The translations under genes and the position numbers were made by a program. Shown piece after piece: positions 56,273 to 64,000 of a stretch of 64,000 nucleotides of DNA. Where the stretch lies: NCBI GenBank assembly GCA_030562195.1, contig CM060200.1, positions 186,001 to 250,000 on the forward strand, read 5' to 3'. The DNA comes from Nipponacmea schrenckii (taxonomy: Eukaryota; Mollusca; Gastropoda; Lottiidae). The notes beneath the pieces are model-generated. The model had not been told where the DNA came from. It ran no database searches and saw only the letters and a list, made by a program, of their open reading frames with translations. Position 1 is the first letter of the stretch; every line of letters starts with the position of its first letter.

Positions 56273-56600
56273 ATGAATGCAATCTTCGCTTTCTCATTTC
56301 AATTATGGATACGTAAAAACTTTTATTTATTGTTTTTCATGTCGAAAAATTACAGTCGTTTAAATAAGGTGTAGGTCGTACAACTCCAAAATAATTACTT
56401 ATAACATTAGAAAAAAAATCTAAAATAGTAGAATACAAAATATAAAAAAAAAATAAATTGATGACATTTGATATTGGCCTCGGGTATATCAATAATATAT
56501 CTGTCACGTGACCTATTAATATCATTCTTATAAATAAAACATACGTCAAGTCAATGAGTCATGATGTGATAGTAGTTTTACCTGACTCGACGAAATAACT
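56273..56600. other. AT-rich stretch without a gene
   Basis: Nothing recognised. Confidence 0.35.
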
Positions 56601-56605
56601 TATTG

Positions 56606-57152
56606 ACTGTGTACTTGCGATATTACCCTCGGCCAGTTCTATCTTCAGCCGTGTTTCATTCCGTTATGACCTGTATTAGGATCACTCGTGTACTTGCGAT
56701 ATAACCTAATACCCTGATTCCACGGCCAGTACTATTGGGAGCGACCCGTGTTGGTTTCCATTCCGTTATACCTGTACGTGTATTACTATTAGGATCAATG
56801 TGTACCTCGATATACCAATACCCTGATTCCATGGCCAGTTCTATCTTCAGCCGAGTTTCATTCCGTTATACCTGTATTACTATTAGGATCAATGGTGTAC
56901 CTTCGATATTATCCTAGCTCCACGGCCAGTACTATCTGGAGCTATCAGGTATCGGTTTCCACTCCGTTATACCTGTATTAGGATCACTGGTTTGACCTAC
57001 GATATTACCTAATACCCTAATATGGTCGGAATCATGGATGACTGTGGTTTTCTGACTGAGCGAAAGTACCAATTAGTCTGATTCCGTGACGGGTACTATC
57101 AGGAGACAACTCGGTATCGGTTTCCGCCTCTTTAATACGTGAACTAGGATGA
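56606..57152. repeat. ~95-110 bp diverged tandem repeat, about 6 copies
   Basis: GTGTACTTGCGATATTACC, CCACGGCCAGTACTATC, TTCATTCCGTTATACCTGTA and TTAGGATCA recur in order at about 56608, 56690, 56800, 56893 and 56988, plus a weaker copy at 57065. Confidence 0.8.
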
Positions 57153-57770
57153 CTGTATTTCTACCTGACACATCGAAATTATCTATTACTCTTAATGGCT
57201 ATTATAAATAATTTATTTTAATTAATTCACCACTTCATAGAGACATCATAGGTTGGGTGTATAGGATCAGAGACTTAATTAGGTAGGTGGATAGGATTAA
57301 GGTCATTTAGTTTACCTGTGATGGGAATTATACAGAGTACAAAAATATCGATTTATACTTATAACCTGAAAATACTTCAATTGATATTTTAAATAGAAAC
57401 ATTAGATTAATATTTTGATTTTCCCCAAAGAGACTTACCGTAAGAAAATACCCGACTGAACGGTGAATGAAGTAATAGTGAACTCCACTTTTACACTGTG
57501 CCATTTCTTTGAACATTAACTTGTTACCTTTCAACCCCCCTAATCTCTAATTTAACAGTTAGACGTTTCAGTGACAGTAGTATAAGAGATAATGTTATAA
57601 TAAAGAGATGATAATAAAAAAATAATTGCAGGTAATCCACCGAGGTAGTTAGTTAGGTCAGACCAACACGACCTGTCAACTATCTCTCTCGATTGTTGAC
57701 TTCTGTATTATTATACTAATAAGCTTATTATTACTCTCTTGTTACTAAGTATTATTTACCTTGGTAGTCA
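57153..57770. other. AT-rich stretch without a gene
   Basis: Nothing recognised; a few GGTGTATAGGAT/GGTGGATAGGAT motifs near 57256 and 57287. Confidence 0.35.
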
Positions 57771-57774
57771 TTGG

Positions 57775-58085
57775 GAGCAGTAGTGGCCTGGTGAAGTGGC
57801 GACTTACTTCAATGGGCTTAACTAGTTGGCTTCTTGCCGATATGAGGTTTATCTGCTGGTGGTTTACCACAGTGACTAAGGTTATCGGCAACTTGTCTTC
57901 GTGGTTCTACGACTGGCATCTTTGGTGATTTACCACAGTGACTAAGGTTATCGGCAACTTGTCTTCGTGGTTCTACGACTGGCATCTTTGTTGATTTACA
58001 ACAGTGACCCAGGAAATCGGCACCTTGTCTCCGTGGTTGCGACTGGCATCTGCTTGTGGTTTACCACAGTGACTAAGCGAATCGT
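57775..58085. repeat. ~82-bp tandem repeat, 3-4 copies
   Basis: GGTTTACCACAGTGACTAAG, GTTATCGGCAACTTGTCTTC and GTGGTTCTACGACTGGCATC recur at about 57860, 57928, 57995 and 58058, with the first two nearly identical. Confidence 0.85.
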
Positions 58086-58660
58086 AAATTTGTAACTTTC
58101 GTAATGACACATCACAATGATTTGACCTTTGAACTGAATGTGACTATAATTTTATCACTATTAGCTTATTTTGATCTTAAAGTTACATTAAGTCTATGAT
58201 TAATATATATTTCAATTCTACCTTTTTATACACACTTTAAACCCATAAACCTCATTATATTAAAAACTTTTACATCAATATCAAAGTGAAAACAACACAG
58301 ACAATCGATATGTTCATGTTTTTTATTATTCTTATTTCTTTCAAATACACGTAGGTCTACTTAACTTATAAAATTATAAAAAAAAATAGAATAAAAAAAT
58401 CTCAGAATCAAAGTGTTGGGTTTCTTTAATATCATCTGTTTGAAATAGGTTTTATAAAGAAACATTGCAAACTTTAAATATATTTGTTAATTATACGTGT
58501 AGCTACTCGATGTAATAATTTGTATATTTATTTATCAACCTTCCATTGTGATGGGAAACTTCAAAACTGGCTTCATCTGTCGCAATTTGCGGTTTCTTGT
58601 TGCAACGTATTTCTGCTAAGGATGATTTTGTAATAATATCTTACATTCTTTTAAATTATA
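58086..58660. other. AT-rich stretch without a gene
   Basis: Nothing recognised. Confidence 0.35.
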
Positions 58661-58664
58661 TTTT

Positions 58665-58990
58665 TAACTTTTAAGTTCTCAAGAATGGTCAATATGTGTA
58701 TATATTCATCAGTGGACATACCTGGTGTTATAAAGTAACAGAATCTCTGTAAAATCTGGAAAACTCACAAAACTAAGTAATTATTGAAAAATGCTTTATC
58801 AATTTATTAAGCGTTTTTCAATAATCATTTTTCATTTTTATGGATAATTACTAAGTTTTTTAGATTTATCAGATTATATAAAGATTGTGTTATGTTATTT
58901 ATGGCACCAGTTAAGTTCACTGATGAATATATACTCTTATTGTCCAAGTTTAATTTTGATTTATATGTTCATTCTAAGATGCAATATTTG
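58665..58990. mobile_element. Palindromic MITE, long copy
   Basis: The left arm AAGTTCTCAAGAATGGTCAA, CAGAATCTCTGTAAAATCTG and GAAAACTCACAAAACTAAGT is mirrored by a right arm with AGATTTATCAGATTATATAA and TATGTTCATTCTAAGATGCA. The centre contains a further hairpin (TTATTGAAAAATGC / GCGTTTTTCAATAA). Confidence 0.75.
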
Positions 58991-59069
58991 TATAACGACT
59001 AACAGACAAGCTGTAACCGATATTAAACCTTAACAAAACTAATAATATAACATCTTCAACATCAAACAG

Positions 59070-59294
59070 TTGAATGATGATCCGCTTTACCTAAATTGCT
59101 GTGACCGAATTCTGACACTCGCTGCCACTCTGCTGTTATTATGGATGTTATTGGTGGTGCAAGGTGCATTACATAGGGGACGTAACTCGTCATATCTCTA
59201 TGCAATCCAAGTTGGTGTTAAAACGTCTATATCAGTAATTTGTATAATATATTGTATAAATTTATCATGTGGTATTTTTGAGGGAGATATTTGA
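59070..59294 (+). other. Hydrophobic open frame of unknown status
   Basis: This 74-codon frame reads MNDDPLYLNCCDRILTLAAT, LLLLWMLLVVQGALHRG and ends CGIFEGDI. Two hydrophobic segments would suit membrane helices, and the sequence is somewhat coding-like, but no splice sites fit the phase of neighbouring exons and no family is recognised. Confidence 0.2.
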
Positions 59295-59489
59295 TAGATG
59301 GTGTTACTAGTTATGTTCAAATTCAATCACCAGAAAAACTCTGTATAACAACATATTCTAGTGTGTCTTAAGTCTATTGGTAACCTTATAATTCAAGTTG
59401 TTTGAAGATCATATAACAGAAAACTATAAAAACAATATATTTTAGACTGTTTACTTGTGTAGTTAATACAGTTGTATGAAAATATACCA

Positions 59490-59825
59490 ATGATAACATC
59501 GAGTAGCTCAAGGCCTAGACAATTGAAACTCTGAGTAACATTTTAGTTAGTTTTCAAAAGTCCTCTATTGGTTACTCACAAAAGTCAAGTGTTTTAAAGA
59601 TCTCCCTGCCAGAAATTTTGAGTAACATGTTTTAGTAAGTGAGTGTAGAAACTCTAATAAGATCCCAAGATCCCGCTAATGTGAAACATCGGGTAGCTCA
59701 AAGCCCAGCTGACTGAAACTCTGAGTAACATAGTAAGTTTACAAACCTGTATCGGTAACTCAAAAAAGTTCAGTTTTATGAAAATCTCCCAGCAAGAAGC
59801 TCTGAGTAACACTAAACACGGTTCT
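59490..59825. repeat. Diverged direct duplication (~150-190 bp)
   Basis: AACATCGRGTAGCTCAARGC, TGAAACTCTGAGTAACAT, TTGGTTACTCA/TCGGTAACTCA and GATCTCCCTGCCAGAA recur at 59497 and 59687. It lies just upstream of the 59901 exon. Confidence 0.75.
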
Positions 59826-59900
59826 GTGTTGATATTTCTAGATTAGTGTTATTCTTTATAATATTTATTTTCTTGTTTTTATTTTCCGCTCCTCGACTAG

Positions 59901-59987
59901 TAATGATATTGTGATACCGATGACTATACACGTCATAGATAAGGAAGAGGCTATGAGGAGTGGCTGGCCCCTTAGACGTTCCCCAAG
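59901..59987 (+). CDS. Candidate internal exon, phase 2-2
   Basis: A long pyrimidine tract (TTTTCTTGTTTTTATTTTCC) and CTAG acceptor precede 59901. The 87-base exon is open, starts with one base T completing an Arg (CG|T) or Ser (AG|T) codon, and reads NDIVIPMTIHVIDKEEAMRS then GWPLRRSP. It ends with AG before a consensus donor AG|GTAAGG. Length divisible by three and phase 2 on both sides match the exon at 20584 and the donors of 1a, 1b and 1c, so it is the likely common acceptor for all of them within this window. The following common exons would lie beyond 64000, or possibly begin at 61312. The family is not recognised. Confidence 0.55.
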
Positions 59988-60285
59988 GTAAGGCTGTCAG
60001 TTCTCCACCCCCACCCTAGCTGTCTGGTTTCAGTCTTAATTTAATGTTATGATTATTTAGCTAGGACCGTATGGTGATGTTATATTTTTATATTGTTTGT
60101 ATATTTTGTTATAATTTTTAGGTTTTTTATTATAATTTTGTTGTTGTTCAAGTTATATTTTGTTGAGAATGCTCTGATTTTTTCTTGGTTCTGTTTATTT
60201 TCTTTCTCAATTTTTATTTTTTATTTATTCATTCGATGTTGTATATTGATGTAATATTAATGAAAGCATGTTTTACGTTCCACTT
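59988..60285. other. T-rich intron sequence
   Basis: TTTTGTTATAATTTTTAGG and TTTATTATAATTTTGTTG form a local T-rich duplication. Nothing else. Confidence 0.4.
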
Positions 60286-60289
60286 TTAT

Positions 60290-60438
60290 GTTTGAATTTT
60301 GGGAAAAAACGTCGGGTAGTCCCCAGGCGTCGTGTGCTTCAAGGTGTGCATATTAAAGATCCGTCGATTAGTTAAAACAAACTTCGCTCACTGTCTACTA
60401 GTTACAGTAGGACGTAAAGCTCCAGTTTATTTCTGATA
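60290..60438 (+). mobile_element. SINE family A copy without head
   Basis: CCCAGGCGTCGTGTGCTTCA, AGGTGTGCATATTAAAGATC, CGTCGATTAGTT and CAGTAGGACGTAAAGCTCCA in plus orientation. Confidence 0.65.
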
Positions 60439-60699
60439 TGTTTTCAATCAGAAATATCAGTTTCAACCCATTGAAAATTCCTAACATTATTTGGCTGTGA
60501 TTCTCCCACGTGTTGGTATTGGCAGAGAGAAACGAACGACGACACGTGTTGGGCGTGTATTTAGATAAATAAAGAGTAAATTGTATTGTAAATAGGCAGT
60601 TCTAGTATTCTACTACAGTGACACTGTCCAGTTGGTAGAAGTTAGATCTTTCTAGCGTTTCCTTATTTATGTTATATTAACCGCGTTTCAACTTAGAAT

Positions 60700-60925
60700 T
60701 GTGAAGTAAAGCAAGCTTTAAAGCCAGCTTTATTGTCGAACACGCTGCGTTTCCACTGAGTATATCTGGTTCCCTAACCACTTAAGTCTCAATCTAAAGA
60801 GTGGCACATTATTTCTCGATGTACATGAGCAAAGGTCGGCTCTTTGCGTTTCCACTGAGTTTAAAAAGCTAGCCTTTTTGGTGGGAACACAGAAAATCTA
60901 CATTAAAGCCTGCTTTTTGGACAAG
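60700..60925. repeat. Diverged repeats with GCGTTTCCACTGAGT
   Basis: GCGTTTCCACTGAGTATATC at 60747 and GCGTTTCCACTGAGTTTAAA at 60847, with AAAGCCAGCTTTATTG and AAAGCCTGCTTTTTGG flanks. Possibly ends of a small DNA element. Confidence 0.5.
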
Positions 60926-61311
60926 TGGTAACGCCGGGTCTGTTCGCTGTTTCTCAGTATCGCTATTATTTTAGTAATGTTTTAAAAGTGTGTTTTCCTT
61001 GATATTGATCCGCATCATTAAAGTTTTATCACATGTAGAGGTATAATATATTAAATTGATGGGAAATCTGATGTTTCACGGTAATACTAATACAAGATAT
61101 TTACCAACAATACACTATAACTTGACACAAACAGACCAGCTCACACCGACCAGACCCCGCCTGTAACTTGTAGCAGCAAGCCTGTCTATTGTATGTATAA
61201 GACGAGGAAGGAAGAAGGTTCGATATTGTTCTGATGAGGACTAAACACACTCGTATCACTTTCATCTTTTTACTGTATCTATTTGTTTTGTGCTTATCAG
61301 TATTTATATAG

Positions 61312-61489
61312 ACTGGAACTCTTTGGTATTGAAAATCTGGTTTTGGTTCGTGGTCAAAAAATAGTTCAGGTGGCTTCAAAGGGATTAACTCGTCTAATTC
61401 CCAATTCTCCACCTGATGCCAAATCTTCCGATCACCTATCAGTGATTATCAACCTTTTAGATCTCTACATCTCTATAGCAATCATTTAA
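61312..61489 (+). other. Possible further exon or terminal exon, phase 2 entry
   Basis: After a TTTATATAG acceptor, phase 2 entry gives an open frame reading LELFGIENLVLVRGQKIVQV, ASKGLTRLIPNSPPDAKSSD and on to a stop at 61487-61489. This is compatible in phase with the donor at 59987. The minus strand of the same bases is also open and protein-like, so the coding strand is uncertain and there is no homology to settle it. Confidence 0.22.
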
Positions 61490-61845
61490 AACCAAACATA
61501 AACCAAAGATCAAACATTGAAAGCATTGTTCTAATTATACTAACACTCTTAAGGGCCTGTAATTCGTCATATCGTAGTTAGTCACACCCCAAACTCGTTT
61601 CAATACCCCCTTAACCCCAGTCACACAGCTCTAGGTGGGAGAGAATGAAAATATCCCATACTGGGAATCAGGGCTTTATAATATTGTCAATCTCATTTAA
61701 GATAAACTAATCGAAACGGTTTAGTTATTTTGTCTCTGTTAAAACAAAAAGCTTAATTTCTCCATAAACCAAATATCTGAAAATCTTTTGAATTCGCGTT
61801 CCACAAAATATCTCGAAATAGATATGACTTGATTTTAATCAAATA
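61490..61845. other. Intron sequence, nothing recognised
   Basis: No exon or element is supported. Confidence 0.35.
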
Positions 61846-62215
61846 AATTCAAATTCGACTTTAGTCAATCCCAAAAGAGGTTTACTGCAAAGTTCACTAC
61901 TGTGGCCTTCTCTTTTCATAAAACACTTTAATATTATGAAGGTTATATCCGCTATGGTTTAGAAATAACTCCAAGTCGTGTGGGATCTAAACAGTTTCGT
62001 GTGAACAAACCGATTAAACATTTAGAAAGATGAACTTGACTGAAAATGAAAAAAATTAAACAGATTTAAAAGCGCATTATATAAATGAATAAATTCAATC
62101 CCAATAGAGGATTACTACAGGGTTCATCACTTTGGCCTTTTCTTTTCATGAAATACGTAAATAATTTGAAGGTTATCTCCGTCGTTGTCTAGAAATAACT
62201 TATTATTTATTTTAT
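61845..62215. repeat. ~240-bp diverged direct duplication
   Basis: CAATCCCAAAAGAGGTTTAC, CTGTGGCCTTCTCTTTTCAT, AAGGTTATATCCGCTATGGT and TTAGAAATAACT recur as CAATCCCAATAGAGGATTAC, TTTGGCCTTTTCTTTTCATG, AAGGTTATCTCCGTCGTTGT and CTAGAAATAACT about 235 bases later. Confidence 0.85.
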
Positions 62216-64000
62216 TTTGATGACCTTTTCTAAATACAGCCACACTTGCTGGGTTTATAATCCGCCCGGACCACCCGTTGATAAGCCGTGAATGTTAAAT
62301 ATTTCGGACCCTATTGACCAGCTGATTTCTAGCCAAACAGATTGTGGCCACCTTTACTTGACGTATCTTAAATATGTTTTATACTTCACAAATGCGGGGT
62401 CTGCTAGAAGTTTAGCTTATTACAGATAGATTCTTTCTTACTCGGTCCTTGATGGAGTTTTATCAAGAAACTGAATTGGTCTAATTTCTAGCTCTGTCCG
62501 TTACGGTGAATCCACCCTACTTTCCCTCAATTATGATTCATTTTAATAGTATTCAGTTCTGAAGTCCAAGTTATAAATTGGATTTGTTTTGTAAATATTA
62601 ATACACATACGAAGCTTGTGAATTGATTTGTTCAAAATCATAACCAAGGTATTTGTGCAAAGAGAGCTATGGTAAAGGCAAACTAGTAAGATAAAGTGAA
62701 CCAAGGCGGCCTGTATATTTATTGACAAGTACAGCAAGGTTTGTGAAAAGCTGAAGGTCAATGAATACCAAGAGTCGCTGTGACATGTACGAGATTTATA
62801 ATACGCCATATTATTATGTTTTATACATCGTTTAAATTCACTGTGAATTATTCAGTCTATACAAATATACAATGAGACTTCACCGTGGTTTTTTGGCTGC
62901 TTGACAAATATTGTTGGCCAGAATGATTTTCTTTTGAACTATTCAGAAAACTAATAAGCCAAACAACTTGTAGCACGGGAGTCGTTAATTGACTGTCAGT
63001 AGAATTTTACTTTATTCAGACTATAATAATTGATGTAGTGAATTGTCCAATAAGAAACGGAACATAGTGGATTGCAAACAAGTGGTTATGAAATATGAAA
63101 CTTATGAAATGTGTTGCTAGATTTCGTATTAAAGTTCATTTTTCTGGAATAATTTCACGCCCTTTTCCTTCCATTCTAGTTGTTAAGTTCAGTGGCTGGC
63201 ATAGATACACGACCTTATTTGCAAAGTTATTAATCTCTGCTACGAGTGTTGACAACTACCTAGTAAGTGATCACTGCAAACGAACGCTAACCTACTATCT
63301 ACCAACCAACCATTCATATCGTTTACTGAACTTTGTCATGAACCTGGGAACAGTTCTGTTGTGTTTTACAGAAGGTTGTAAATCTGTGAAATTTACAGAC
63401 AAATAAGAAGTGAGACTTCGTTTGTCTTAGTTTGGTTTTAAATAGAAAATATCCAGTTGGCAATTGAGACTAATGTAGTGACTTCATGAGACTATACCCA
63501 TGTACACTATAATTATTGCCGCCATTCAACGCCGCCATCTTGTAACTAATCATTAGTCGTAACGATTGTCGTAAATTTGTGATAATATATCAAGGGGAGA
63601 TAACGAGATTATCGTGTTAATTGATGTTACACCTATAAAATAATTTACTAGACTTTTATAGTTTAGTCTGTGATATCAGTTAACAGGAAGCGAACGTTAA
63701 CTTTAATAGCGTTCACACACGATAAACTTGTGAAGATCACCGTGGTTACTGGTCGATTGGAATTCATGGTTATATGGAAATGATAAACAGCTTACCATTT
63801 CCCCTGAAATCCCGAAAAATTTTTACATATTTGTTACCAGTAGCATTAGCTGCCAAAGGAACTGGGGGAGGGGAGGGGTCGTGATGTAGGCGGTGTTGTA
63901 GTCGCGGACTTAATTCTCATTATATTTCTATATTCGAGATCCATTTCCTGTAGAAAATAAACACTTAATAAAATATTTACTATTTGTTTCTACAATCTGT
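62216..64000. other. Final stretch without a supported gene
   Basis: An open frame at 63095-63406 (103 codons) and one on the minus strand at 62543-62809 have no splice signals, start context or recognisable domain. No repeats typical of the rest of the window are seen. CGCCGCCAT-type sequence near 63520 is the only CpG-richer spot. Confidence 0.35.

Noticed and set aside
63095..63406. 103-codon plus-strand frame
   Set aside because: No start context, splice signal or recognisable domain; compatible with chance.

Overview
This window looks like part of an animal nuclear genome, most probably a gastropod mollusc and possibly a limpet-like grazer. The composition is AT-rich, coding exons are small and separated by kilobases, GT/AG splice signals are visible, and about a dozen copies of a tRNA-derived SINE (tail core ACGTAAAACTCCATTCATTT) are scattered on both strands. 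The species call is an inference. I see no bacterial operon, CRISPR array or rRNA gene, and no intact autonomous transposon.

Genes. The one clear complete gene is an intronless, secreted GH3 beta-xylosidase-like protein at 38207-40426 on the minus strand (739 residues, signal peptide, GH3 barrel, alpha/beta sandwich, C-terminal Fn3-like domain). Its usually invariant Lys-His substrate-binding pair is replaced by Met-Trp. On the plus strand, a chain of small exons suggests the 5' part of one large gene that runs off the right edge. Candidate first exons lie at 1038-1063, 44079-44188 and 55882-55997, with a weaker one at 7619-7644. Symmetric internal exons lie at 20584-20706 and 59901-59987. 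All of them use intron phase 2 and a split Arg/Ser codon, so different N-termini could be joined to the same body. The GH3 gene lies antisense inside one of its introns. A possible terminal coding exon at 3493-3581 and a few coding-like fragments are less certain.

Repeats dominate the rest. There are more than 20 unrelated tandem arrays. The largest are a 21-bp unit at 22636-23999, a 34-bp unit at 26387-28139, a 53-bp unit at 34550-35975, a 23-bp unit at 41345-42036, and two oppositely oriented arrays at 46165-47205 and 47625-48055. Two SINE-like families are present. Family A has a tRNA-like head with A and B boxes, a central domain and an ACGTAAAACTCC tail. Family B carries a CTGGTCCTTGGCCAAACCTC motif. 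A palindromic MITE with TTAAAGGGATACTG ends is also present. Several tandem arrays appear to have grown from pieces of these mobile elements: family-A heads at 2910-3290, family-A tails at 31725-31930 and 44694-44890, the family-B tail at 46165-48055, and one MITE arm at 53216-54124.

Region by region: 1-8 kb is the first promoter and exon plus SINE clusters; 8-20 kb is mostly unique AT-rich intron with short arrays; 20.6 kb is the internal exon with a potential PP1-docking motif; 21-36 kb is satellite-rich; 37-41 kb is the GH3 gene; 41-55 kb is repeats with one alternative first exon; 55-60 kb is another first exon and an internal exon; 60-64 kb is mostly unannotated intron.
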